A stretch of DNA of 64,000 nucleotides from Aestuariivita sp. (GTDB lineage: Bacteria > Pseudomonadota > Alphaproteobacteria > Rhodobacterales > Rhodobacteraceae), in contig JAPORY010000065.1 in assembly GCA_026709985.1 (NCBI GenBank), positions 1 to 64,000 on the forward strand. The letters run 5' to 3'. The position numbers and the translations under genes were made by a program. Positions 36,301 to 44,685 of the stretch are shown here, one piece after another. The notes under the pieces were generated by a model, which worked only from the letters and a program-made list of their open reading frames with translations, did not search any database and had not been told where the DNA came from. Position 1 is the first letter of the stretch. Every line of letters begins with the position of its first letter.

Positions 36301-39300
36301 GCAACCGACCGTGCCGTATTCACGGAGGTCGATGTTCGTCAAGCCTTGCGTGAGCATGGTGGGCGACAGTGGTCGGAAACCGATATCAAGAAGACCGCCA
36401 GCCGTATTATCAAGTCCTCGTCACTGATTAAACTCTCTCGCCCCGCGCCGGACGGGGCCGCGCAATATATTACCCCGGGGCGGGCGGCGCAGCTGGCGGC
36501 GGTTGGGGTCGGGGCCGGTAAGCTGATCGAAGCAACATTTGCGCCGGGAACTGCGGCGGTAGTCCGACCCGATGCGCTCGAACAACTGAACGAGTCACAA
36601 ACACTGGCGGCCGAAGCGATGTTGAGTGATCGGCGCCTTACGCTCATCACCGGTCGCGCCGGGACGGGTAAGACCTTCACCCTCAAAGCGGTAGCTGAAG
36701 AATGGGAGGCGCGCGGGGTTAAGGTGCTCGCCGGAGCGCCGTCGGGTAAAGCGACGGCTGAGTTACGCGGCACTCACGCCATTGAGGCCGAAACGCTAGC
36801 CAGCTGGGAAGCGCGCTGGGCACGAAATGAGGTGCCAACCGAACCCTTTGTCTTCATTATGGATGAAGCGGGCATGGTTGGTGTCGGTCAGTGGGGGCGT
36901 ATTCAAGAAAAAGTCCTCGCGCTCGGTGGGAAGCTGATCGCGGTCGGCGATCCTAATCAACTGCAACCGGTTGCCGACCTGCCCGGTTGGGAGATTGCTG
37001 AGCGGGCAGCAGGGGGTAGCGTTGAGATCGGCGAAGTTCTGCGCCAGCGTCAACCTAGTCATAAAATTGCGACGCAAAATTTGGCGCGGGGCGGCACGGG
37101 GATAACTTTGGCGTTGGCTATCTATGATGCTAACTTCAATGCCGTGAAGCTTGATGCTGAAACGATTGCCAATCCCATAACGACGCTCGCTCGCCAATAT
37201 GTTGACGCGGAGCTCGACGAAGGGGCAGATGCGACTTCCCGCACGCGGCTCGCCCTCGCCTTCTCTAATCGCGATGTCGCGGAGCTCAATGACGCGATCC
37301 GAGCAATGCGTCTAACCGCAGCCATTAAGGCCAAAGAAGTGCAGGAGGCCGCCCAGGGTGGGCAAGACGATAACATAATCCTGCCGATTGATGCCGCAAC
37401 CCAGCGGCAATATGGCCTCATACAGCGACGTTATGTCAATCAAGATGGCGAACCGGAAGTGCACGCCACGCCACGCCTGTTAGCCGTCGGTGACCGGGTG
37501 ATGACCACTGCGGCCTTACGGGTCAAAGGTATTGCGAAGTCGAGTTTTGGTACTGTCGTCAAGACCGGAGAAGACGAGATTGCGGTACGGTTCGATGGGC
37601 GCAAGAGGTCGATGAAGTTGGATCGCGACATGATCGCGGCGCTTGATTATGGCTATGCGTCAACCATTCATAAGTCGCAGGGACTGTCCGCTGATGATGT
37701 GTATCTGCTGACACATCGGCGCATGCACCGCCATGCCACTTATGTGGCGATGAGCCGTCATCGAGATAATCTGACGATCTATGGCCGCATTGGCCATGTC
37801 GAGGATATGGCGCAGCTGACGCGCCGCGCACAGGCATCGGGACATCTGGACATGGATCCCGAGGAACTTGCCCGCCTCGGTGATGCCAATGGCCAACCGG
37901 CAGCGACGGCCAATAGCATGGTTATGGATCACCTCACGGATCGCGATTGGCCAGCGCGATTGGATGCTACTACACCGCCCGATCCGCACGGTGCCATAAT
38001 TGGCGATCCTGATGTCCTTAAGGTCGTCGAGCGCCAAGTGGGGTTGATCCAAAAAGATTATGCTCCCGATCAACCCCCAATTAAGACGGATCTCGCGCCA
38101 GCTCTCGCTCGCTATGTCGATGCACCGCAGCGCGTCATTGATGATCTCATTAGTCGTCGCTCGGTGATTCGCGCCAACGATATCGCTGAACAGCTAGCGC
38201 GGGTGGTTAATGATCCAACCACCTTCGTGCGGATGTTCTCGCAGGCTATGGCGCATCCTGATCTCATTCGGCTCGGTAAGCCCGACGCCAAAGGCGACCA
38301 TGTATTTACGACGAAGCAACAGCTAAGCGCCGATGCGCGGGCCGTCGATATCGGGGTGCAACTTGCTCTCCATGGCCATGCCAAAGGGGCGCCGACCGGC
38401 GATCTAGATGCGGCTATGCGGAGCGACTGGCGATTAAAAATGCGGGTCGATCATAGCGATCGCGCCGAGGACCGTGCGCTTCTCGCAATGGCGATGGCAC
38501 CCAATCGCCTAAGGCTTATTCGCGGTGAGGCCGGGGCGGGCAAAACCCATATGGCATCAGAACTCGCTACGGCTCACGCCGCCGTCGGGTGGGATGTTGT
38601 CACACTGGCACCGACCGGTGCCGGCCTAACGTCCTTAGAACGGGCGGGCGTCACGCAGCCAATGACAGTACGGCGGTTCTTGGAGCGGACTGAAACCCAT
38701 GATCCCAGCGGCGATAGTATCAGTGTCGATCCCCTCGAGCTGACGTCGAAATCCGTCGTTATTGTCGATGATGCGACCTTGCTAGACGGCGCCGCCGCGA
38801 CAGCCTTGCTTGAGCGGATTGCCCACAGCGGCGCGAAATTGATTGGGATGTTAGGCGGCAAGGAACAGGTACCGCTCCGCGCAGGGGCCGTCATGCGCGA
38901 CCTTGAAATGCGGCTCGGGGCGCTCGACTTAGGGGCGGATCGCGCTCGCGATGCTAAACAAGCGGCCGTGCTACGGCAACTATTACGGGGTGGTCGGGAT
39001 GCCGCTCTAGCCATTGGCTTCCTCGAGAATACCGGAAGCCTCGTTGCCGGCGTGAGTGCGCGACAGGCGATTGGGGTGTTGGCCGACGCGTATGTCAATG
39101 ATGCCTCGGATGATAAGATGGCGCTGGTCTGGAGCCGCGCTGACATGCAAGCCGTCACCAAGGCCATTCGCATTCGTCTTGATCAACAGCGATCAGAACG
39201 GCGAGCGGCACCTTCGCCGCAGCGCGACGCCAAGGTCAAGGCACTCAAACTCGGGGATCGCATTCGTTTCACCAGCAGTACCGCTTGGACGCCGGGACTC

Positions 39301-41313
39301 CTCAAAGATAAAGCGCGGCAGGCGCGGCGGGTGTTGGTCGGCGAACATGCTGAAGTGGTCGCGGTTAATCATAAAACCGGCGGGTTTATTCTTGAGGTCA
39401 CTGGTCGCGACGGGGAATCTAAACGCCGGCTGAATATGCTGCCGCAGCATCAATCGGCAATGGCCGATTGGGAGTTTGATTTCGCCAGCACTATTCACAG
39501 CCAAGGCGCCAAGCTGCATAGCAGTGTTCATCTGCTCGCGAGCAGGGGTATGTCGCGACAGGTGTTAGCAGTTGGCGTCGCTGTGCATAAAGACAAGATA
39601 TCGATTGTGGTGCCAGCCGCGGCCGAGCGGATGGCACAATTATTGAATCGTGTTTGCCGCCGTGACACTCGCGCCGAGAGTGCGCTCGATTACGGTTTTG
39701 ATCCGACCTTGGCAGCGCGGGCAGCGATGCAGTCTCACGAGCCGCTGCTTGATACTATTCGCGAGAACACAGCACCAGCGAAACAAGACACCTCGGGTTT
39801 TGATACCATCCTTGATCAGTTGGCACGGGTGGCGGGGGTCAAGCGGAGCCACGATAATCAGGCACTCCCTGCAGGTGTGGCCGCGAATGCGCTCGGAGAG
39901 GTCGTCGGTGCCACCTTACATTGGGAGCAGAATTCCTCGCGGCCAGTGAGTATTGCCGAGCGGCGGACGGCAGAAGAACTGATCGCGGCGATTGCTGATC
40001 GCAAGCAGTGGCGGTCGTTGCTGCATAAGCTTCCCGCTAATTTCCCGACTGCCGCCGGTGCCCTAGCGCGGTCGCAGATGCCAAGTCATTCTACTGCGGC
40101 GGAAGTCAAAACCGACAGTGTGGCTCGTTACTTGGCAAGAGGCGCGTTGGCCGCGCGGCATTTGGGAGAGAAGTCGGTCGCCGAGATCTTTGAGTTGGCA
40201 CTATCCAGTTACAGTGTGCGAACCGAGAATGCGGTGCGGGCAGGTCATTCAATAACGGCAGGCGCGGACAATATTCCGCGGCTTAGTGCGCGGGCGGATA
40301 TCCTTGACCGCGAGCGCCGCGATGAGCCACTAGAAACTAAGACCCCAAGGCAGTCGGCGCCGACGCTGAAGCCGGAGCTGAAAGCGGCAGTAAAACAGGA
40401 GGCGACGGCTGCGAAGCAACCCGCGAAGTCGGCTAAGAAACCCCCGAAGCCCAAGAAGCTGCCACGGGAAAACTTCAATCTGCTAGCTCTCCAGTTGGCA
40501 GTCGCGATCAGCGAACGCATCGATGCGTACGACGGCGTGCACCGTCGCGATGATCTGGTAAAGAATATTCGTACCTTGCTTGAACGAGCCGCCGGGGCGG
40601 ATCTGCCACGCGATTCGGTAGTGGCGCGGTGTCGGGCGATTACTGAAGCACGGATAACGTATGAGGCTAAACGGGATTTTGCTCGTGCGCTCAGAAGCGG
40701 GATCGGGCGCAACTTCGATGAAGATTTTTTCGCGGCGGCCCTCACCGGGCGGTCAAGTTTTTACCATCCCTTGCAGTTCTCGCCTCGGACCCTGAAAGAT
40801 GCGTACGACGAGGGAGCCGAAACGCGGGTGCGGACGGCACTCGCCAACGGACCGAAGCCTTCTCATGAAGAAATCAAGGTCGCCTGTGTGACCGCTTTAC
40901 CTGATCTATCGCCGCAAGACCGAGACCTTGCCGAGGCTTTAGCGAAGGTGTTTGCCGAGGGGTCACTACGCGCTGCCGACGAGATTAAGGCGGAGCGTGA
41001 GGCCATCCTTAAGGACTTGCGCCAACACGCGCTCTCGAAAGAGGAAGACAAGACATTGCTGACGCGAATCTTCAGTGTATTTACCCAGCGTGAGATCGGT
41101 GCTCTGGCCAATCCCACGAGCGATTGCCCTACCTCGCTGGAGGTGGTGCCGATGGAAGATCGTGCCCGCCTGTTTGCGAATGTCGCTAAGGCGGCGAAGG
41201 AAACTGAACTGATCGGGACGGGGCATGCTTGGTCTGCAGCGGCGAAGTATGTCTGTAATCGTATGGTTCCTGAACGGGCGCGGGCTAAGGAAGGCGAAGG
41301 AATGAGCCTGTAG
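30364..41313 (+). CDS. giant MobA/TraA-type relaxase with primase, four helicase modules and shared C-terminal domain
   Basis: 3649 residues. Residues 1-280: MobA/MobL relaxase with the metal-binding GNPHVHIM near 222. Residues 530-640: a CHC2-like primase region without cysteines (WYDHSAGEGGDLIDL). Residues 780-890: Toprim (VIAEGPESALSIW). Then four P-loops: GYAGTGKT (922), EGGAGSGKT (1520), TGRAGTGKT (2096), RGEAGAGKT (2720). Modules 1 and 3 have DEAGMVG and HKAQG/HKSQG and look active; 2 and 4 have DDA in place of DEA and look degenerate. Modules 1-2 and 3-4 form a tandem duplication of about 1180 residues. Residues 3367-3645 match the C-terminus of the ArdC protein at 47837. It nicks oriT, unwinds DNA and probably primes synthesis in the recipient. 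No stop or frameshift seen. Confidence 0.93.
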   Translation: MASPHHNVTVVTKGKGHDAVRAAAYRHATKMQKEDGRLTNDYGGKKNELIHSEIALPPDAAQWIQNLIGEAAFKKVYEEIRTEFGQSDNDAARFPVTAGVASSSNVIAFPRQLNGSAEGPDGGHEGQQGAEHTPELTEEKIEREAWARLSERLWRSVTQAENRLNKFPNKAQLARSVTIALPKVLKREHQIEAVRSFITGAYTQNGMVADWVLHDKGDGNPHVHIMLTLREVGDTDWSRRKTTEWNKVSLLREWRQLWAQQLNLILEREGFEDRVDHRSLEAIQVDLGLEPRLIARNQNIHISDYAELMGDQQRELERLETVDRHNQSVLRESPEYILTWVQSQKATFTRQDLYDQFVKQLRLDRYEDAYELLQLTDAALALPQVISTIVQGERRYITRAKARQVGQVSKDAKRLAQASLGALLDPENLTGDAVLRQLAPAKPQGEDSEGTANKNVAIATDGIETGTGPIIIDVATYIDLAELTTANATEAVTKGKQLDEARERLQARKEKTAALRQRQLERKGPSVEIIREALNQRAEELFEQAFGEPQRRAGAEWRAKQSSAIAMQIRGPNRGKWYDHSAGEGGDLIDLVAKKLLGHSDTRQNFPKVMQEAAAICGIRAEAFAPDAAVLERLEDERSAREKEAVIDEARKRLRREALVKYIRSHAVRLSFEAGEGAPPLSKAAQASRAYLSARSIKELPSKGLAALGRTPRSDAPSGLLNANYDSLIVWAYNAEGKVTGGQRILTQGDGQKAEVEVRKPSFGEIAGSVARFAATKSDGQKGPLVIAEGPESALSIWQATGLETWAVFGVSNWKSAPIPLDREVILAPDRDAPRSPAGRAFRKAVAHHVARGCNLKIAVAPEPTGSKRDLNDTAMRAGKEAVQEAIAQARVVKPWLSPTLNEGQRRAAEAMLSPERLTMVMGYAGTGKTYTLTEVSQLWQERGFTVLAGAPSGKATQALATIPGIEAASLAGWESRWARGQTPEREKFVFIMDEAGMVGSSQWARIQSFVGSLGGKLIAVGDPEQLQPVMEISGWRRAEREVRKLGAEIPVMSVVQRQRDAADREATVALAEGHQEGIRFALDHYERKGAFVFNATDPITEIAKALVQGSEDGGTIDLAQRIALAATHGDVKALNDAILHAAGEAGLVDRKNARIWPVETIDRSVDSDELEVLTRVYDDVEVGVGGRIMLTQPHHQYDLPRSSFGTVTAVEDSRFCLRMDGDGRAVWINPEQFRYFAPGFAATVHKAQGMTVDQAFVLAHRTMDRHGLNVALTRHRDQVRLYGQKDHCEGFEELYKLATRRQWEPRFNTGRGDSPVVPLPDADVVLGRADWTGRQSPLPKGSLLADRQLMSVATRVAGLLGADHAENDPIFAEVTDGSNDYREYPTRVIDDLVARQGVVTAEEVAGALARQVKDPVTFLRLFSEAIAHPELVHLPRADGRAGDYDVRVFTTRAQLQTELAAVDRGLRLALRSVAPGEAIPAPTFDMLALANLDATQQQVLRDLYEPSAVGGGGSGLAIVEGGAGSGKTRLAAVVAQTEREAGRGVVVITSSEASRQALLAEGVDSVTITEHLRSIPAMSASTKNRLVIVDDANSLSAAYAELLLSRLETDGDRLVAFINPDRRPRRAGPTFQRLSERMQLAAEDGDIVGMVANLTAVHGVKADDLHALRVGLRGGTETVEAALQTAIEQGAIALVNNSEQALEDAAIAYVNDPAEDKLALGWSGRDRDALTDAIRAALDATVPARQSDHVIKTGDCKGLKVGDRVRFTASGLAGPAGGDADTDDLRLHRGDLATVLAVTPDTLTLRVSDAQGKAGREVTVPSDGPLPRWTFAFASTIMATSGRRHGSIHLFGSVGLDRVTLEAAAASASDAFQMVLPVDDGKEARVINNLASRRRDARSVVDYGFDAYQTIEMAREAVAAEPYIAALELDDRNPTPADDLTAELEATALPTVGLGALEVVKANEAYVRANPEHVLTVLATDRAVFTEVDVRQALREHGGRQWSETDIKKTASRIIKSSSLIKLSRPAPDGAAQYITPGRAAQLAAVGVGAGKLIEATFAPGTAAVVRPDALEQLNESQTLAAEAMLSDRRLTLITGRAGTGKTFTLKAVAEEWEARGVKVLAGAPSGKATAELRGTHAIEAETLASWEARWARNEVPTEPFVFIMDEAGMVGVGQWGRIQEKVLALGGKLIAVGDPNQLQPVADLPGWEIAERAAGGSVEIGEVLRQRQPSHKIATQNLARGGTGITLALAIYDANFNAVKLDAETIANPITTLARQYVDAELDEGADATSRTRLALAFSNRDVAELNDAIRAMRLTAAIKAKEVQEAAQGGQDDNIILPIDAATQRQYGLIQRRYVNQDGEPEVHATPRLLAVGDRVMTTAALRVKGIAKSSFGTVVKTGEDEIAVRFDGRKRSMKLDRDMIAALDYGYASTIHKSQGLSADDVYLLTHRRMHRHATYVAMSRHRDNLTIYGRIGHVEDMAQLTRRAQASGHLDMDPEELARLGDANGQPAATANSMVMDHLTDRDWPARLDATTPPDPHGAIIGDPDVLKVVERQVGLIQKDYAPDQPPIKTDLAPALARYVDAPQRVIDDLISRRSVIRANDIAEQLARVVNDPTTFVRMFSQAMAHPDLIRLGKPDAKGDHVFTTKQQLSADARAVDIGVQLALHGHAKGAPTGDLDAAMRSDWRLKMRVDHSDRAEDRALLAMAMAPNRLRLIRGEAGAGKTHMASELATAHAAVGWDVVTLAPTGAGLTSLERAGVTQPMTVRRFLERTETHDPSGDSISVDPLELTSKSVVIVDDATLLDGAAATALLERIAHSGAKLIGMLGGKEQVPLRAGAVMRDLEMRLGALDLGADRARDAKQAAVLRQLLRGGRDAALAIGFLENTGSLVAGVSARQAIGVLADAYVNDASDDKMALVWSRADMQAVTKAIRIRLDQQRSERRAAPSPQRDAKVKALKLGDRIRFTSSTAWTPGLLKDKARQARRVLVGEHAEVVAVNHKTGGFILEVTGRDGESKRRLNMLPQHQSAMADWEFDFASTIHSQGAKLHSSVHLLASRGMSRQVLAVGVAVHKDKISIVVPAAAERMAQLLNRVCRRDTRAESALDYGFDPTLAARAAMQSHEPLLDTIRENTAPAKQDTSGFDTILDQLARVAGVKRSHDNQALPAGVAANALGEVVGATLHWEQNSSRPVSIAERRTAEELIAAIADRKQWRSLLHKLPANFPTAAGALARSQMPSHSTAAEVKTDSVARYLARGALAARHLGEKSVAEIFELALSSYSVRTENAVRAGHSITAGADNIPRLSARADILDRERRDEPLETKTPRQSAPTLKPELKAAVKQEATAAKQPAKSAKKPPKPKKLPRENFNLLALQLAVAISERIDAYDGVHRRDDLVKNIRTLLERAAGADLPRDSVVARCRAITEARITYEAKRDFARALRSGIGRNFDEDFFAAALTGRSSFYHPLQFSPRTLKDAYDEGAETRVRTALANGPKPSHEEIKVACVTALPDLSPQDRDLAEALAKVFAEGSLRAADEIKAEREAILKDLRQHALSKEEDKTLLTRIFSVFTQREIGALANPTSDCPTSLEVVPMEDRARLFANVAKAAKETELIGTGHAWSAAAKYVCNRMVPERARAKEGEGMSL

Positions 41314-41425
41314 CGGACCGCCCAATCAAACCGTCGCTGATCAAGGCAATGAACAGTGATAATAGAGTGTGAAACAAAACGAAATCGCTTGCGGAGCAGT
41401 TGTTGTCAACGGTGTTTTGTCGCCG
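41314..41425. other. convergent intergenic gap
   Basis: About 110 bp between the convergent relaxase and ankyrin genes. No clear terminator or gene seen. Confidence 0.35.
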
Positions 41426-42859
41426 TCACCCACACCAAGCTTCGGTGCCTCGCTTATTGCAAGAGCACAGAGCTCCCGCCGCCTTGAGCATAAGCTGAAT
41501 TTCAGCGTCACGTGCTCGGTCGAGAGCGGAACAGCCACCATATGCCGGTATATTCACGTCGGCCCCTGCTTCTATTAATGCCTTGACCAATACAGCATTG
41601 CTTTGACCTGATGCACTTGTAATCGCGGTGTTTTGGCTTTGGTTCACGAAGTTCAACGGCGCACCGGCGTTGATCAGTGCTAGCCCGATGGCATTTTGTT
41701 CATTTTGAACGGGATAACCCGCGACCTGAACCAATGCACTGCCGCCGATATCGTTTTGAACATTCAGTCCGGCTTCGATTAAGTAAACTATAAGTTCATC
41801 ATATCGCGGTAAATGCTGCCATCGTCCGCCGAAACCCTGAAAGTTTGTAAGCAAATGTTTGCCGTCAGTATTCACCTCGGCACCGGCATCAACCAAGAGC
41901 CTAACCGCATCCAGATTGTTAGAGCCAACGACATTGAACAATAATGTGTTGTTGCCTTGCCCTCTTGCATTCACATCCGCTCCGGCTTCAATCAGAAGCT
42001 TAGCCATGTCTAGATCGCGATCCGTCGATAGGATACCCAGATAGCGCCAACTAAGGGCTATACCTAACAGTGTATTGCCATCTTTGTCGGGAGTATTCAC
42101 ATCCGCTCCGGCTTCAATCAGAAGCGTCGCCATAGCGACCGATTTCTTGTCGATGGCTTTGGCCAGGAACGTGTTCCCATATTTATCTGTTGCGTGTATA
42201 TCTGCGCCAGCTTCGATTAGCAGGCTGGCCATGGCGGCCTTTGATTGAGTTATAGTGCTTTCCAGAAGTGCGTTATCGGCGACCGCTCCCGCATTGAGAA
42301 GAAAGTCGGCAATGTCCAAGTGATTTCCGTCGACTGCAAACTTAAGTGGTGCTGGTCCCGCTGCATCCGCTCCGGCATCTACCAAAAGCTTTACCATAGC
42401 CATGTTGTCTGAGTAAACGGCCTGTGTCAAAGCTGTCATACCGTTTGCGGTTACCGTATTTACATCCGCTCCAGCAGTAATTACCATCTTCGCAATGTCG
42501 GGCGCATCGTACATCACCGTTGCCTGAAGCAGCGTGAAATCCCCAAAAAATGTCAATCGCCCGTCGATTGCGGAGTTCAGATCGAATTCTTGCTCTTTCA
42601 GAGCTTCGATCATGATTTGACCCATTTCTTGTCGCTTTTTCTCGTTGGGGATTTGGGTCATCCACACAAAATGCAAAGGGGATATTTCGATATCGTCTTT
42701 GATGCACTGATTAATGTGTTTCGTTGATGCAAGATTGAAATATGTCTGTTCAGCGAGATATTGGGGATTGCAGTCCGCGTAGGCAATCTGAGCCATTAAT
42801 ATCCATGTCAAGAGTGTTAGGAAAGATTTTGCGATCTTGCGATAAACTGGAGTTTTCAA
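41426..42859 (-). CDS. secreted or periplasmic ankyrin-repeat protein
   Basis: 477 residues starting at TTG 42859. A hydrophobic signal peptide (FLTLLTWILMAQIAYA) predicts export. From about residue 115 at least eight ankyrin repeats follow, with the repeated core LLIEAGADVN. The C-terminus has a CSC pair. Ankyrin proteins bind other proteins; the partner here is unknown. It is cargo, not part of the known transfer machinery. An 11-G run lies about 50 bp upstream of the start, on the promoter side. No good ribosome-binding site precedes the TTG. Confidence 0.85.
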   Translation of the reverse strand: MKTPVYRKIAKSFLTLLTWILMAQIAYADCNPQYLAEQTYFNLASTKHINQCIKDDIEISPLHFVWMTQIPNEKKRQEMGQIMIEALKEQEFDLNSAIDGRLTFFGDFTLLQATVMYDAPDIAKMVITAGADVNTVTANGMTALTQAVYSDNMAMVKLLVDAGADAAGPAPLKFAVDGNHLDIADFLLNAGAVADNALLESTITQSKAAMASLLIEAGADIHATDKYGNTFLAKAIDKKSVAMATLLIEAGADVNTPDKDGNTLLGIALSWRYLGILSTDRDLDMAKLLIEAGADVNARGQGNNTLLFNVVGSNNLDAVRLLVDAGAEVNTDGKHLLTNFQGFGGRWQHLPRYDELIVYLIEAGLNVQNDIGGSALVQVAGYPVQNEQNAIGLALINAGAPLNFVNQSQNTAITSASGQSNAVLVKALIEAGADVNIPAYGGCSALDRARDAEIQLMLKAAGALCSCNKRGTEAWCG

Positions 42860-42909
42860 AAGGACGTTAGGCCGATTATCATCGCTCCAAATGGTCTGGT
42901 TCGCCCATT

Positions 42910-42920
42910 GGGGGGGGGGG
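42910..42920. repeat. 11-base G tract
   Basis: A homopolymer of 11 G (C on the coding strand of the ankyrin gene) between the stop of the upstream gene and the start of the ankyrin gene. Such tracts change length by slippage. Confidence 0.9.
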
Positions 42921-42938
42921 TAATCATTGGTGCAGCCT

Positions 42939-43742
42939 CTATCTATCCGCTGGTTTGCCTTCGCCGCTTGTTAGAGGCGGCAAGTTGGCGAACGAAATAC
43001 ACGAGAGTTGTTTATCCGGCGAATGCGCTTTTTCCGCCATTCGCCAGATCAAGGCCTTCACTGCCTTTTCCACAAAGTACTTCTCCTCATTTGTGAATTC
43101 CCGCGTTAAGCCAACTGCCTTCCTCGCCTCTGCGCCACCGCAGTTGGCCGATAACTCTCCGATTTTGTCAAGAACCATTCTGTCGATGGTATACATCTTA
43201 GCAGCCCTGCTACGGCTACCCCTTGATGGCCCATTAGTGTATTGGAGGACTGTCAAGCAGAAATTTGCCATGCCCGCCAAAGGTTCTTGACCCTTTTTGT
43301 AACCCATGTAACGATCAAACATTGTCTTGACGTCGGGGGTGAGTGCAACACTCGTCGTTGGTGAAGGATAAGCGGGAGCTCCTATTTGAAGCTTAGCAGA
43401 GAAAGTCACCAAACTGACACCAATACCACGAATATACACGGCATTCGGTGGCGGATTACGGTCAATGATCTCCGAAGCGTTTCGATCTAACTTAAGTCTA
43501 AATGTCTCAGGACCACGATCAAGTTGCGCACTAAATTCCCATTGCGCACGGAAATTGGTCAACGCCTCATCCGCCGCTTCAATGGTAGAAAAGTGGTCTT
43601 CCAAGTCAAAACGAGCGCTCCCATCGGCAACAGAAAGACGAAAACCGTCACCGGCGTAAGTGAGGGGCTCGGCTTTCGAATAGTCGATCCCGTCGCTATG
43701 ATCAATTTGGTATATCAGAGCCACCACATGCGGATCATTCAT
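42939..43742 (-). CDS. hypothetical protein (267 aa)
   Basis: 267 residues, no signal peptide or membrane segment. It begins MNDPHVVALIYQIDHSDG and has an acidic N-terminal half, a Pro-rich centre and a helical C-terminus. No known domain was recognised. It is upstream of the ankyrin gene on the same strand, 80 bp apart with the G tract between, so they may be co-transcribed. Confidence 0.7.
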   Translation of the reverse strand: MNDPHVVALIYQIDHSDGIDYSKAEPLTYAGDGFRLSVADGSARFDLEDHFSTIEAADEALTNFRAQWEFSAQLDRGPETFRLKLDRNASEIIDRNPPPNAVYIRGIGVSLVTFSAKLQIGAPAYPSPTTSVALTPDVKTMFDRYMGYKKGQEPLAGMANFCLTVLQYTNGPSRGSRSRAAKMYTIDRMVLDKIGELSANCGGAEARKAVGLTREFTNEEKYFVEKAVKALIWRMAEKAHSPDKQLSCISFANLPPLTSGEGKPADR

Positions 43743-44038
43743 TTCGTTGCTAAGCTCCTATTCTGATCGTTGCGATGCTGCAATTCCGACCAACAAAGCA
43801 TTCCTGCGATTATCACAACAATAATTGTTTGTGTCTCCAATTAGGTTCTCTCTCGTGCCTCTTTTGGGGCGAGACGACTGGCTGTGCTCTTGCGCTGACG
43901 CGAAATATCGTTCAAGCCCTGTGATATTAAGAGTCCCTAAAAGGGCCTTGCAAGTATTCGGACATCGGTTAATAATAGGACGAATAAATGGACTGGTAAA
44001 CACCTCTTTGTCGTGCCCGTTCGTTTATCACACAAAAT
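43743..44038. other. intergenic, nothing clear
   Basis: About 300 bp between divergent genes. Short frames on both strands have no recognisable features. Confidence 0.4.
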
Positions 44039-44066
44039 GTCCCGTAAACGGTCGTTAAAAGGACGC
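44039..44066. promoter_or_regulatory. possible resolvase binding subsite
   Basis: A 28-bp segment with outer dyad TGTCC...GGACG directly before the resolvase gene, and a second CGTTTA...TAAACG dyad overlapping it (44022-44050). The size and location resemble a res subsite. Confidence 0.4.
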
Positions 44067-44068
44067 CC

Positions 44069-44644
44069 ATGACACGTACCGGCGATATTCTCGGATACGC
44101 AAGAGTCTCTACTGTCGATCAAGATCTGTCTGGCCAAAGAGATCGACTGCTGGAGTATGGTGCGGTGCGAGTATTCGAAGATGTGATTTCGGGGAAAACC
44201 TTCGCTCGTCCCGGACTATCCGACTTGCTCAAGCAGTCGCGACCGAACGATACTCTCGCTGTCATTCGACTAGATCGCCTGGGCCGCTCACTCAAAGAAC
44301 TCCTCGAAACGGTGGATTCCCTCAAAGCACGGGATATCAACCTAATCAGTCTGGAAGAACAGATCGATACAACGTCCGCAGCAGGGGAGTTGGTGTTTCA
44401 TGTTTTCGGAGCGATTGCTCACTTCGAGCGCCGACTAATCGCAGAACGTACCAAAGATGGGTTGGCGAACGCTCGTAAGCACGGGCGGTTGCCTGGCAGG
44501 CCATCCTTGCCTCTTGAGACGATTTCAGCTCTTCGGGATCTCGTTGATGCTGGCAAGTCCGTTCCCCAAGCCGCCAAACATCTCGGTATCGGACGGTCGA
44601 CGGCTTACAAGGCGTTACAATCCGCAGCTCCTCGAAGTCGCTAG
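44069..44644 (+). CDS. serine recombinase (resolvase/invertase family)
   Basis: 191 residues. The catalytic domain begins ILGYARVSTVDQDLSGQ, with the nucleophile Ser in ARVST, and has RLDRLGRSLKELL and the AHFERRLIAERT helix. The C-terminal helix-turn-helix is ISALRDLVDAGKSVPQAAK. This is the length of Tn3-type resolvases and DNA invertases, which resolve dimers or flip segments. The AAGGA site supports ATG 44069. It lies 41 bp before the second DUF5131 gene. Confidence 0.93.
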   Translation: MTRTGDILGYARVSTVDQDLSGQRDRLLEYGAVRVFEDVISGKTFARPGLSDLLKQSRPNDTLAVIRLDRLGRSLKELLETVDSLKARDINLISLEEQIDTTSAAGELVFHVFGAIAHFERRLIAERTKDGLANARKHGRLPGRPSLPLETISALRDLVDAGKSVPQAAKHLGIGRSTAYKALQSAAPRSR

Positions 44645-44685
44645 TCAAAGGACAGTTCGCCAACAAAACCGGAAGACACGCGATC

